Positions 35,233-43,740 of a DNA stretch of 64,000 bases are shown here, in pieces. The number at the start of each line of letters is the position of its first letter. The stretch's first letter is position 1. The stretch comes from Sanguibacter keddieii DSM 10542 (GTDB taxonomy: Bacteria; Actinomycetota; Actinomycetes; Actinomycetales; Cellulomonadaceae). Where the stretch lies: the NCBI RefSeq assembly GCF_000024925.1, contig NC_013521.1:2046001-2110000 (forward strand). The letters run 5' to 3'. A model generated the notes under the pieces. It was not told the origin of the DNA. It ran no database searches and was given only the letters and a program-made list of their open reading frames with translations. The translations under genes and the position numbers were made by a program.

Positions 35233-36041
35233 CCTGCCTCCACCTCGGGGATCTCGAGGACGGCGTCGAGCAGCGTCCGGGTGTAGGGGTGCTCCGGTGC
35301 CGACACGACCCGCTCCGTCGGCCCGGACTCGACGATCCGCCCGGCCTGCATGACGTTGACGGTGCTGCACACCTGGCTCACGACGGCGAGGTCGTGGCTG
35401 ACGAACACGACGGTGAGCCCGCGGTCGGTCCGCAGGCGCTCGACGAGCGCGAGCACCTGCGCCTGGACCGTGACGTCGAGGGCCGTGGTCGGCTCGTCGC
35501 ACAGCAGGACGTCGGGCTCGGCGGCGAGCGCCACGGCGAGCACCACGCGCTGGCGCTGCCCGCCCGAGAGCTCGTGCGGGTAGGAGCCCAGGCGAGCCTC
35601 GGGGTCGGGTATCCCGACCTCCGTGAACAGCTCGACCGCGCGCTGCCGGGCCGCGGCCCTGGTCATCCCGCGCACGTGGCGGCAGACCTCGACCACCTGG
35701 CTGCCGACGGTCACGAGGGGGTCCAGGGCACTCGAGGGGTCCTGGAACACCATGCCGAGCTGGCCGGTGACGCCGACGGTCCCGGAGGTCACCTCGACCC
35801 CGCGTGGCAGGAGGCCGATGAGCGACCGCAGCGTGAGACTCTTGCCCGACCCCGACTCGCCGACCAGCCCGACGGCGGCCCCCTGCGGCACGTCGAGGTC
35901 GACCCCGTGGACCAGCGTCCCCGTCCGGGACGCGATGGTCAGGCCGCGGACCGTGAGAGCGTGCCCGGGTGCGGCGGAGGTGGTCGTCGCACCTCGCCCG
36001 TGCGGGGCCTGCCGGGTCGTAGCCCTGGTGAACAGACTCAC
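35229..36041 (-). CDS. Peptide-type ABC transporter ATP-binding protein (DppD-like)
   Basis: The 270-residue ATPase has Walker A (GLVGESGSGKSLTLRSLIGLLPRG), MVFQDPSSALDPLVTVGSQV, signature (ELSGGQRQRVVLAVALAAEPDVLLCDEPTTALDVTVQ) and VSHDLAVVSQV. PEHPYTRTLLDAVLEIPEVE ends the protein. GTG at 36041 is used because it overlaps the permease stop by 4 bp (GTGA). With the DppF-like protein it makes the heterodimeric ATPase of the importer. Confidence 0.94.
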   Translation of the reverse strand: MSLFTRATTRQAPHGRGATTTSAAPGHALTVRGLTIASRTGTLVHGVDLDVPQGAAVGLVGESGSGKSLTLRSLIGLLPRGVEVTSGTVGVTGQLGMVFQDPSSALDPLVTVGSQVVEVCRHVRGMTRAAARQRAVELFTEVGIPDPEARLGSYPHELSGGQRQRVVLAVALAAEPDVLLCDEPTTALDVTVQAQVLALVERLRTDRGLTVVFVSHDLAVVSQVCSTVNVMQAGRIVESGPTERVVSAPEHPYTRTLLDAVLEIPEVEAG

Positions 36042-36991
36042 TCTGCTCTCCAGACGTCGGCGATCCCGTCGCCGAGGAGCGACAGCCCGATCCCGGTGTA
36101 GACGACCAGCGCTCCAGGGAGGACCGACAGCCACCACTGGGTGGCCATGAAGGCCTTGCCGTCGGTGATCATGGTCCCCCAGTCGGGTGTGGGCGGCTGG
36201 ACGCCGAGCCCGAGGTAGCTGAGCGTGACGACGGCGACGATGACGAAGACGACGTCGTTCATGAGCAGCACAATCGCCTGGGTGAGGGTGTTCGGCAGGA
36301 TGTGCCGGACGACCACGCGCCCGTGCGAGAGCCCGCCGCCGCGCGCGGCGACCACCCAGGGCGACGACCGGTGCACGGCCGTCGTGTTGCGCAGGACGCG
36401 GGCGTAGGTCACCCAGCCGACGAGGGCGAGCGCGACGTAGATGCCGCGCTCCCCGGCGCCGACCGCGAAGACCACGGCGACCACGATGACGTAGAAGGGG
36501 AAGGCCACGACGGTGTCGACCACCCGTGCCACGACCCAGTCGAACCGCCCGCCCACGTACCCAGCGACCGTCCCCAGGAGCACCCCGGTGACGAAGGGGA
36601 CGATCACCGCGAGGCCGGCGATCCGGAGGTCGGTGCGCGCACCGTAGAGCAGGCGCGAGTAGAGGTCGCGGCCGAGCTGGTCGGTCCCGAGCCAGTGCGC
36701 CGACGACGGCCCCTGCAGCCCGTTGAGCAGGTCTTGCGCGGCGGGGTCGTGGGTCGCGAGCAGCGGCGCGAAGACCGCGGCGAGGACGATCGAGGCGGTG
36801 ATCAGCGCTCCGGCGACGAAGGCCGGGGTCCGCAGCGCCCGCCGCCACGTCGGCTCGGCCGGCCTGGCGACGCGCTCGTGGCCCCCTGTCTCGCCGGTGC
36901 CGGTCTCCCCGGTGCCGGAGGCCTCCACGGGCACGACGCCCGGGCGGTCGGCGGGGGGCTCGGCCGCGGCCGCGACGAGGTCGGCGCTCAT
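36038..36991 (-). CDS. Peptide-type ABC transporter permease (DppC-like)
   Basis: The 317-residue permease has a Gly/Thr/Glu-rich N-terminus (residues 1-50), a first helix (FVAGALITASIVLAAVFAPLLA), the GTDQLGRDLYSRLLYGARTDLRIAG motif of DppC/OppC proteins and five more helices. The EAA-like loop is ARGGGLSHGRVVVRHILPN. ATG at 36991 overlaps the DppB-like stop by 4 bp. Confidence 0.93.
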   Translation of the reverse strand: MSADLVAAAAEPPADRPGVVPVEASGTGETGTGETGGHERVARPAEPTWRRALRTPAFVAGALITASIVLAAVFAPLLATHDPAAQDLLNGLQGPSSAHWLGTDQLGRDLYSRLLYGARTDLRIAGLAVIVPFVTGVLLGTVAGYVGGRFDWVVARVVDTVVAFPFYVIVVAVVFAVGAGERGIYVALALVGWVTYARVLRNTTAVHRSSPWVVAARGGGLSHGRVVVRHILPNTLTQAIVLLMNDVVFVIVAVVTLSYLGLGVQPPTPDWGTMITDGKAFMATQWWLSVLPGALVVYTGIGLSLLGDGIADVWRAE

Positions 36992-37926
36992 GCGAGGACC
37001 CGGGTGCGCGGGTCGAGCCGGTTCACCACGAGGTCGGTGAGGACGGTGACGAGCACCACGAGCACGGCGCAGAACAGGGCGACGCCCTGGACCACCGGGA
37101 AGTCGCGGCTGCCGATCGAGTCGAACATCAGGGCGCCGAGCCCGTTGATCGCGAAGACGCGCTCGACCACGAGGGTGCCTCCGATCATGTAGGCGATGTT
37201 GAGACCGAAGAGCGTGACGGTCGGCAGGGCTGCGTTGCGCAGCACGTGGGCCAGCACCCGGTGGCGCGGGAGGCCGGCGGCGGTGAGCGTGGCGACGAAG
37301 TCGGCGTCGAGCACCTCGAGCAGCTGGGCGCGCAGCGTGCGGACCAGCACGGGGGTGAGCGACACGGCGACGGCGGCGGCCGGGAGCACGAGGCTGCGCA
37401 GCCCCTGGTCGCCGCCGCCCGCGGGCAGCCACCCGAGGTTCACCGCGAAGACGAGGATGAGCAGCAGGCCGACCCAGAAGGTCGGCATGGCGAGCCCGAC
37501 GGCCGGCACCACGCGGACCACGTGGTCGACCAGCCGGTCCTTGTGCAGCGCCGCGAGGAGGGCGAGCGGGACCACGAGCAGGACCGTGAGGACGACGGAC
37601 AGGGCGACGATCTCGAGGGTGACCCCCACCCGGTCGACGATCAGGTCGCGTGTCGGGACGCCGTAGAGGAGCGAGGTCCCCGAGTCCCCGTGCACGACGA
37701 CGCTCACCACGAAGCTCCACAGCTGGGCGAGGAGGGGCCGGTCGAGGCCGAGCTCGGCCTCGAGGTCGGCCACGGCCTGGTCGGTCGCCTGGTCACCGAG
37801 GATCGCTGCGGCCGGTCCGCCGGGGACCAGCCGCAGCAGGAAGAAGGTGGCCAGGACCACCCCGACGACCACGGGCACGACCGTGAGGGCGGTGCGCCGC
37901 AGCCACCGGAGCGAGCCCCGGGTCAT
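36988..37926 (-). CDS. Peptide-type ABC transporter permease (DppB-like)
   Basis: The 312-residue permease has an N-terminal helix (TALTVVPVVVGVVLATFFLLRLVPGGPA) and the family segment ILGDQATDQAVADLEAELGLDRPLLAQLWSFV, typical of DppB. Further helices and the EAA loop (LTAAGLPRHRVLAHVLRNAALPTVT) follow. The ATG lies directly after the TAG stop of the binding-protein gene (TAGATG). Confidence 0.94.
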   Translation of the reverse strand: MTRGSLRWLRRTALTVVPVVVGVVLATFFLLRLVPGGPAAAILGDQATDQAVADLEAELGLDRPLLAQLWSFVVSVVVHGDSGTSLLYGVPTRDLIVDRVGVTLEIVALSVVLTVLLVVPLALLAALHKDRLVDHVVRVVPAVGLAMPTFWVGLLLILVFAVNLGWLPAGGGDQGLRSLVLPAAAVAVSLTPVLVRTLRAQLLEVLDADFVATLTAAGLPRHRVLAHVLRNAALPTVTLFGLNIAYMIGGTLVVERVFAINGLGALMFDSIGSRDFPVVQGVALFCAVLVVLVTVLTDLVVNRLDPRTRVLA

Positions 37927-39549
37927 CTACTGCTCGAGCCAGGTGTCCTGGAGGCGCACGCTGCCGTTGGGCAGGACGGTCAGGCCCTGCACGGTCGCGG
38001 CCGAGGCCTTGATGTTCGACGGGTACGACAGCGGGATGAACGGCGCGTCGTCGGCGATGAGCTGCTGGATCTGCGAGAACACCTCGGTGCGCTCGTCACC
38101 GTCGGGCAGGGTGCGCCCCTCGGTGATGAGCGCGGTGACCTCAGGGTTCTCGTAGTGCGTCCAGTACCCGTTGGTGCCGCCCTCCGGGTCGGCCTGGAAG
38201 GTGACGATGCCGTTGGGGTCGGCCGCGTCGCTCGTGGCGCCGTTGAGCATGAAGGAGTAGTCGAAGGCACGGAACCGCTCGCGGAAGGCCGCGAGGTCGA
38301 TCGACTCGATCTCGACGGTGATCCCGATCTCGGCGAGCTGCGCCTGGATGATCTGCGCCTCCTGGGCGCGGAGGTCGTTGCCGCTGGCCACGAGGAGCTT
38401 GGTGGAGAAGCCGTCCGGGTAGGCGGAGTCGGCGATCGCGGCCTTGGCCGCGTCGACGTCGTAGTCGAGGGTGGTGATGTCACCGTCGTAGCCGGGGATG
38501 GAGGGCGGCAGCACCGAGCCGGCGACCTCGGCGGTGCCGAAGCTCGTGGCCTGGACGATGCCCTCACGGTCGAGGGCGTAGGAGACGGCGCGGCGGACGT
38601 CGCGGTCCTGGAAGTGCTCGTCGAGGGTGTTGAAGAACAGCTCCTCGACCTGCCACCCGGGGGTGATGCTCACGGCGAGCGAGGTGTTCGACTGGAGGGT
38701 CGCGACGTTGGCGCTCGACACGGAGTCGATGACGTCGACCTGTCCGGCCTGCAGCTGGGCGATCAGCTGGTTGTCGTCCTGGACGAGGCGGTAGACGACC
38801 TCGTCGAGGTACGGCTTGCCGTCCTGCCAGTAGCCGTCGTTCGCGGTGAACGAGATGTCGCCGCCCTCGGTCCACTCGTCCACGACGAAGGGGCCCGTGC
38901 CGACGGGGTTCTTGAAGAAGGTCGCCTCGTCGACCCCGCCGAGGTCTGCGGGCAGGATCCCGTTGGAGAACCCGGCGAGCTCCGCGGCGAAGGGCGTGTA
39001 CGGGGCGCTGAGCGTGATGACGACCGTGTCCTCGCCCTGCGCCTCGACCGAGGTGATCGGCGCGCCGAGGGGCAGGGGGCCACCGATCTCGAGGTGGCGC
39101 TCGAGGGAGAACACCACGTCGGCCGGGGTGAGCGGCGAGCCGTCGGAGAAGGTCACGCCGTCGCGCAGGGTGAAGGTCCACACGAGGCCGTCGTCGCTCG
39201 CCGAGTACTCGCTCGCGAGCCACGGCTCGATCTCGCCCTCGGCGTCGAAGGCCAGGAGCGGCTCGAAGACCTTGTCGATCGCGAAGGCGTTGTTGGCGGT
39301 GATCTCGCGGTGCAGGTCGAGCGACGTGGGCGACTGCGTCCGGGCGAAGACGAGGGTGCCGCCCGGCTGGGGCTCGCCGGCGGCCTCGGTGGTCGAGGTG
39401 CCTGTCGAGGGGCTGGTGGTCGGCCCGGCGGTGTCAGGGGACGAGGAGCACGAGCAGAGCGCGACGGCCAGGGCGGCAGACAGGGCGACGGCGGAGGCGG
39501 TCCGCGTCGTCGTGCTCTGGGGCGTGGTCCGGGTGCGCGTGAGGTTCAC
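37927..39549 (-). CDS. Peptide-type ABC transporter substrate-binding lipoprotein
   Basis: The 540-residue protein is an SBP_bac_5 family binding protein: GGTLVFARTQSPTSLDLHREITANNAFAIDKVFEPLLAFDAEGEIEPWLASEYSASDDGLVWTFTLRDGVTFSDGSPLTPADVVFSLERH. The N-terminus has a signal peptide (TASAVALSAALAVALCSC) ending in a Cys that could be lipidated (LCSC, imperfect lipobox), then a Ser/Thr-rich linker. GTG at 39549 has AGGAAG upstream. Ligand is a peptide or similar compound. First gene of the five-gene ABC block. Confidence 0.92.
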   Translation of the reverse strand: MNLTRTRTTPQSTTTRTASAVALSAALAVALCSCSSSPDTAGPTTSPSTGTSTTEAAGEPQPGGTLVFARTQSPTSLDLHREITANNAFAIDKVFEPLLAFDAEGEIEPWLASEYSASDDGLVWTFTLRDGVTFSDGSPLTPADVVFSLERHLEIGGPLPLGAPITSVEAQGEDTVVITLSAPYTPFAAELAGFSNGILPADLGGVDEATFFKNPVGTGPFVVDEWTEGGDISFTANDGYWQDGKPYLDEVVYRLVQDDNQLIAQLQAGQVDVIDSVSSANVATLQSNTSLAVSITPGWQVEELFFNTLDEHFQDRDVRRAVSYALDREGIVQATSFGTAEVAGSVLPPSIPGYDGDITTLDYDVDAAKAAIADSAYPDGFSTKLLVASGNDLRAQEAQIIQAQLAEIGITVEIESIDLAAFRERFRAFDYSFMLNGATSDAADPNGIVTFQADPEGGTNGYWTHYENPEVTALITEGRTLPDGDERTEVFSQIQQLIADDAPFIPLSYPSNIKASAATVQGLTVLPNGSVRLQDTWLEQ

Positions 39550-39721
39550 GTCTGTTCTTCCTGTCCTGAGGGCCGAGGGGCTCGGCGGCTCCCGCGCGAG
39601 GAGTCCGCCCGAGAGGGGCAGGCTACGCGGGTTACTCGTCCTACGATTCCACGGATCGGACGCCGTGGACAGCATCGTCCCACATCGCGGGAACTGCGGT
39701 GTCGCGCGGTCGGGCTGCCCC

Positions 39722-40972
39722 TCACACCACCGCGGAACCCGCGAGGAACACCTGGACCACAGTCCCCGGATCACGCAGCACCGCCGTGTCCGACGGGTCG
39801 CGCGACAGCAGCACCGCGTCGAAGCGCTGCCCGGGCTCGATCACGCCTGTCCCGTCCCCGAGCAGCCTCGCACCGGCCTGCGTGGCTGCCACGAGCGCAC
39901 CGGCGCCACCGAGACCGGCGCGCGCGAGGTGGTTGACCTCGACGAGGTTGCGCCCGTGCTGCTCGGTCGTGCCGAAGTCGCTGCCGAGCGCGAGCACCAT
40001 CCCGGCCTCGAGCGCACGTCCCACCGCACGCGGGTGCGCCTCGACCACGCGCTCGGCGCGGCCACGGACCCGCTCCGGCAGCTCGCCGCGGCGGGCCATC
40101 TCGGCGACCTCGCTGTAGATCGCGAGCGTGGGGACCAGCACCACCCCCTGCTCGGCCCCGGCGGCCGCCTGGCGCTCGGTGAGGAACATCCCGTGCTCGA
40201 CCGAGGCGACGCCGGCCGTGATCGCGTGCGTCAGCGCGTCCCCGCCCCAGGCGTGGACCATGACGCGCACCCCGAGCCCGGCAGCCTCGTCGACCACCGC
40301 GCGCAGGTCGCGCTCGTCGAAGGGCGACTCGTCCTCCGACCCGTCCGGGGCCATCACGCCGCCCGTCGCCACGACCTTGATCCAGTCGGCACCTGCGTCG
40401 ACGAGCCCACGGACACGAGCCCGCAGCCCCTCGGGGTCACGGGCGAGCTCGTCCGTCACGGTCGCCACGGCGGTCTGGACGCGTGGCCCGCGCAGCCCGC
40501 CCGACGCGACACCTTCCCGCACCGCAGCCTCCGCACCACCCGCGTCGCGCACCGAGGTCACGCCCGCCCGCAGCGTCGCCGCGAGCCCCGGAGCCACCTG
40601 CTCGAGCCGGGCCCGCGCGCGCTCCGCCGGGTCCACCGATCCCGAGGCGTCGTCGTCGACCGGCAGGAAGGTGGTCCACCCGAGGTGCGTGTGACAGTCC
40701 ACGACGCCCGGCACCAACCACAGCCCGCTCGCGTCGAGGGTGCTCGTCACCTGGCCACCCGAGGCAGCGCTGCTCGGGCTCGGCGCCGGCCCCTGCTCCA
40801 GGTTCTGCACCAGCCCCTGCGGGCTCCTGTCGACCGATGCCACCACCCCGTCGACCACGGTCACCGTCGCCGGGGAGAACCCGCCCGCGGCGTCCATCAC
40901 CTGCGCCCCGTGGACCACGAGGGTCGGCCCGTCGGCGTCGAGCGGTCGTCGGTCCTGCTCACGGGGGCTCAT
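39722..40972 (-). CDS. Amidohydrolase (imidazolonepropionase/prolidase-like)
   Basis: The 416-residue metal-dependent hydrolase has LVPGVVDCHTHLGWTTF (HxH), WIKVVATGGVMAPDGSEDESPFDERDLRAVVDEA with the bridging Lys, VMVHAWGGDALTHAITAGVASVEHGMFL with two later His ligands and LALGSDFGTTEQHGRNL with the catalytic Asp. This resembles the amidohydrolase family acting on N-acyl or dipeptide substrates. It is immediately upstream of the peptide ABC operon with a 172-bp gap on the same strand, so it may hydrolyse the imported substrate. A TACTGT box lies 9 nt before the ATG. Confidence 0.87.
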   Translation of the reverse strand: MSPREQDRRPLDADGPTLVVHGAQVMDAAGGFSPATVTVVDGVVASVDRSPQGLVQNLEQGPAPSPSSAASGGQVTSTLDASGLWLVPGVVDCHTHLGWTTFLPVDDDASGSVDPAERARARLEQVAPGLAATLRAGVTSVRDAGGAEAAVREGVASGGLRGPRVQTAVATVTDELARDPEGLRARVRGLVDAGADWIKVVATGGVMAPDGSEDESPFDERDLRAVVDEAAGLGVRVMVHAWGGDALTHAITAGVASVEHGMFLTERQAAAGAEQGVVLVPTLAIYSEVAEMARRGELPERVRGRAERVVEAHPRAVGRALEAGMVLALGSDFGTTEQHGRNLVEVNHLARAGLGGAGALVAATQAGARLLGDGTGVIEPGQRFDAVLLSRDPSDTAVLRDPGTVVQVFLAGSAVV

Positions 40973-40981
40973 GGGTCCAGG

Positions 40982-40987
40982 ACAGTA
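40982..40987 (-). promoter_or_regulatory. Candidate -10 box of the amidohydrolase gene
   Basis: Reverse-strand TACTGT ends 9 nt before the ATG at 40972. The mRNA would have a leader of only 2-3 nt. Confidence 0.4.
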
Positions 40988-41018
40988 CCAGCGCCGGTGC
41001 GTGCCCGGGCGGGTGTTC

Positions 41019-41024
41019 TAGGGT
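41019..41024 (+). promoter_or_regulatory. Candidate -10 box of the antiporter gene
   Basis: TAGGGT is a -10 match that would give a leader of about 68 nt before the antiporter ATG. The leader contains an inverted repeat GCCCGCGGGC with a partner near the start region. Confidence 0.4.
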
Positions 41025-41098
41025 GACCCAGGGGCGCGACGCCCTCGTGCTCGTGGGACTGCCCGCGGGCTGCTCGCGGGACGCGGAGGTAGGACCTG

Positions 41099-42814
41099 AT
41101 GGAACCGATGGTGCTGGTCCTGGGCGCGGTGGCGCTCATCGTGGCGTGCGCGGTGTTCTCGCGACGGACCGGGATCGCGTCGCCGCTGATCCTGCTGCTC
41201 GTGGGTATCGCGATCAGCTACACGCCGATCGTCCCGGACTTCGAGGTCGACCCGGAGTGGATCCTCGCCGGGGTCCTGCCGCCGCTGCTCTACTCGGCGG
41301 CGGTCAACGTCCCGGTCATGGATCTGCGGCGCAACCTCAAGCCCATCGCCGGCCTGTCGGTCACCCTGGTGCTCATCACGTCGGTCGCGACCGGGTACGT
41401 CATCTACTGGCTCATCCCCGACCTCAACCTCGCGGCGTCGATCGCGCTCGGCGCGGTCATCAGCCCGACCGACGCCGTCGCGGCGACGTCGATCGGCAAG
41501 CGCCTGGGCCTGCCCTCCCGGCTGGTCACCGTCCTCGAGGGCGAGAGCCTCGTCAACGACGCGTCGGCCCTCGTGCTCCTGCGCTCGGCCGTGGCCGCGA
41601 CCGCCGGCTCGGTCAGCCTGCTGGCCGTCGCCGGCGACTTCCTCTACGCGGTCGCTGCAGCCGTCGCAGTCGGGCTGGTCATCGGCTGGGTGTCGGTCAC
41701 GGTCCGCGCGCGCCTCAACGACCCGGTCCTCACCACGACCGTCTCGTTCATCGTGCCGTTCCTCGCCTTCATCCCGGCCGAGGAGATCGGTGCCTCGGGC
41801 GTCCTCGCGGTCGTCGTCGCCGGGCTCGTCACCGGGCACCGCGGCGCCCGCCAGCTCGCCGCGACCGAGCGCATCAGCGAGCACACCAACTGGATGACGG
41901 TGCAGTTCGTCCTGGAGCACGGGGTGTTCCTGCTCATGGGCCTCGAGATCCGCGGCCTGGTGCAGGAGGCGTCCAACGAGGGCGGCGGGCTCGACCAGGC
42001 CGTCCTCATCGGGCTGCTGCTCACCGTCATGGTGGTGGTGCTGCGCTTCGCTTTCGTCATCCCGCAGATGGCGCTCATCCGCCGGGACGAGCGCCGCCAG
42101 CTCGGGCGGCAGGAGTTCCTCGACCAGGCACGTGCCAAGATCGAGGCCTACGCGCCGCAGGACGACCGGATGGCGCGCCGCAAGACACGGGCGCAGCGGG
42201 GCATCGCCCAGCGGTCGGCGGACCTCGCCTTCGTCGAGAAGCAGGGCCTGTCCCTCAAGGGCAGCGTGATCATCGGCTGGGCCGGGATGCGCGGCGTGGT
42301 CACGCTGGCCGCGGCGCAGTCGCTCCCCTCCGACATCCCGAACCGTGCGCTGCTCATCCTCGTGGCGTTCACGGTCGCGGTGGTCACGCTCCTCGGGCTC
42401 GGCGGGTCGCTGCCGCTGGTCATCCGGCTCAGCAAGATCCAGGGCGACGACCGCGACGTGCACCGCACCGAGGTGCGGTCCCTGCTGCAGCAGGCCAACG
42501 ACGCGGCGCTGGCCGTGCTCGACGACCCCGAGGGCATCTCCATCGACGGCGTCGAGATCTCCCCCGAAGTGGTCGAGCACGTCCGGAAGAACCACTCGAG
42601 GGTGGGTGAGGTGGCCAGCAAGAAGCCCGACCCCCGCCGAGCCAACGCCCGGACGCAGCAGATCGTCCTCGAGCGCCGCATGCTCGAGGCGGCGCGCAAC
42701 GAGCTCCTCGACGCCCGCGCGATCGGCGCCCACAGCTCCAAGGCGATCCAGAAGGCGCAGAGCGTGTTCGACGTCGAGGAGTACCGGCTCGACCGGATGA
42801 GCCGCAAGGCCTAG
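41099..42814 (+). CDS. CPA1-family Na+/H+ antiporter
   Basis: The 571-residue protein has about twelve membrane segments. It shows CPA1 motifs: TDAVAATSIGKRLGLP (with the SPTDAVA motif at ALGAVISPTDAVA), LEGESLVNDASALVLLRSAVAAT and IPAEEIGASGVLAVVVAGLVTGHRG. The long C-terminal cytoplasmic region (residues 400-571) is charged and helical, as in NhaP-type proteins. It exchanges Na+ or K+ for protons. ATG at 41099 has GGAGGTAGGA upstream. Single gene. Confidence 0.93.
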   Translation: MEPMVLVLGAVALIVACAVFSRRTGIASPLILLLVGIAISYTPIVPDFEVDPEWILAGVLPPLLYSAAVNVPVMDLRRNLKPIAGLSVTLVLITSVATGYVIYWLIPDLNLAASIALGAVISPTDAVAATSIGKRLGLPSRLVTVLEGESLVNDASALVLLRSAVAATAGSVSLLAVAGDFLYAVAAAVAVGLVIGWVSVTVRARLNDPVLTTTVSFIVPFLAFIPAEEIGASGVLAVVVAGLVTGHRGARQLAATERISEHTNWMTVQFVLEHGVFLLMGLEIRGLVQEASNEGGGLDQAVLIGLLLTVMVVVLRFAFVIPQMALIRRDERRQLGRQEFLDQARAKIEAYAPQDDRMARRKTRAQRGIAQRSADLAFVEKQGLSLKGSVIIGWAGMRGVVTLAAAQSLPSDIPNRALLILVAFTVAVVTLLGLGGSLPLVIRLSKIQGDDRDVHRTEVRSLLQQANDAALAVLDDPEGISIDGVEISPEVVEHVRKNHSRVGEVASKKPDPRRANARTQQIVLERRMLEAARNELLDARAIGAHSSKAIQKAQSVFDVEEYRLDRMSRKA

Positions 42815-42892
42815 CGGGAGTTCCTCGGGAGGTTGTGGACTGCGTGGCGCACGAGCGTCGGCTCTCCGCACCTCGTGCCCTGAGACGGCCGC

Positions 42893-43570
42893 CTACGTGG
42901 AGGCGACCTCCCCGAGACCCAGCACGTCCAGGGCTCCCTGCGCGTGGGCACGCGCCTGCTCCGCGGAGGGTGCCGGGGTCAGGCCGAGCAGCCTGCGCCG
43001 GTGCGCCTCGCCGAGCAGCAGCCCGAAGAGGCTCTCGGCCGTCGCGGTACCGACCGGGGCCCCGCCCGGCGACAGAGCCCCGTCCGTCGACGTGCCGCGC
43101 GCCCGGAGCGCGTCCGCGAGCGCGGCGACGTACCGTTCCGGTCCCGTCGCGTAGAAGGTGGCGGCGAGGTCGGGGAAGCCTGGGGCCTCGGCGATCACCA
43201 GGCGGTGCAGGCCGGTGCCGTGGTCGGAGTGCAGGGTGTCGACGATGCGGGTGCAGAGGTCGAGGAGCGTGGTGCTGGGGGTCTGATCTGCGTCGTGCCC
43301 TGTCTGGTTCACCGGTGCGCCCTGGGCGATGACGTCGCGGTGGAGCTGGTCGACGACGGCGGTGAAGACGGCTGCCTTGTCGCCGACGTAGGTGTAGACG
43401 GTGCGCTTGGTGACCTGTGCGGCGGTGGCGATCTGGTCGAGCGTGGTGGCGGAGTACCCGTGCGCGAGGAAGGTCGTGGTGGCGGCGCGCAGGATCTCGT
43501 CGCGGCGGGCGTCGCGCTCGTGGGCGGCGGGCCGTCCGCGCTTGCGGGCGGTGGCCGGGGTGTCGGTCAT
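42893..43570 (-). CDS. TetR-family regulator of the dehydrogenase operon
   Basis: The 225-residue protein begins RKRGRPAAHERDARRDEILRAATTTFLAHGYSATTLDQIATAAQVTKRTVYTYVGDKAAVFTAVVDQL, a TetR helix-turn-helix. ATG at 43570 with AGGAG upstream is preferred. The gene is divergent from the dehydrogenase operon across 170 bp that hold two operators TGACAC-N6-GTKTCA. It is the likely repressor of that operon and of itself; the ligand is unknown but may be the dehydrogenase substrate. Confidence 0.92.
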   Translation of the reverse strand: MTDTPATARKRGRPAAHERDARRDEILRAATTTFLAHGYSATTLDQIATAAQVTKRTVYTYVGDKAAVFTAVVDQLHRDVIAQGAPVNQTGHDADQTPSTTLLDLCTRIVDTLHSDHGTGLHRLVIAEAPGFPDLAATFYATGPERYVAALADALRARGTSTDGALSPGGAPVGTATAESLFGLLLGEAHRRRLLGLTPAPSAEQARAHAQGALDVLGLGEVAST

Positions 43571-43609
43571 GGGTGGGCTCCTGGTGGGCGGGCGGTGTCT
43601 GGCATCACC

Positions 43610-43629
43610 ATGACACGGGGGCGTGTCAT
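43610..43629. promoter_or_regulatory. Operator 1: perfect inverted repeat
   Basis: ATGACACG-GGGG-CGTGTCAT is a perfect 8-4-8 palindrome. It shares TGACAC-N6-GTGTCA geometry with operator 2, 30 bp away. Confidence 0.75.
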
Positions 43630-43656
43630 TTGTGTCGCGACGCACCGCCGACACAT

Positions 43657-43678
43657 AATGACACGGCATCGTTTCATT
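43657..43678. promoter_or_regulatory. Operator 2: near-perfect inverted repeat
   Basis: AATGACAC-GGCATC-GTTTCATT pairs at 7 of 8 arm positions, with the same TGACAC-N6-GTKTCA half-sites as operator 1. TAATGA at 43656-43661 is a possible -10 box that it overlaps. Confidence 0.7.
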
Positions 43679-43740
43679 AACGGGAGGCCCGGTCCCCTGC
43701 CGGTCCGTCACCCCGCAGCAGGTCCGACCGAAGGAGCCCC

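Noticed and set aside
37246-39936. Long open forward frame antisense to the peptide ABC genes
   Set aside because: The reverse strand encodes a complete permease and binding protein with expected motifs; the forward frame shows no domain.
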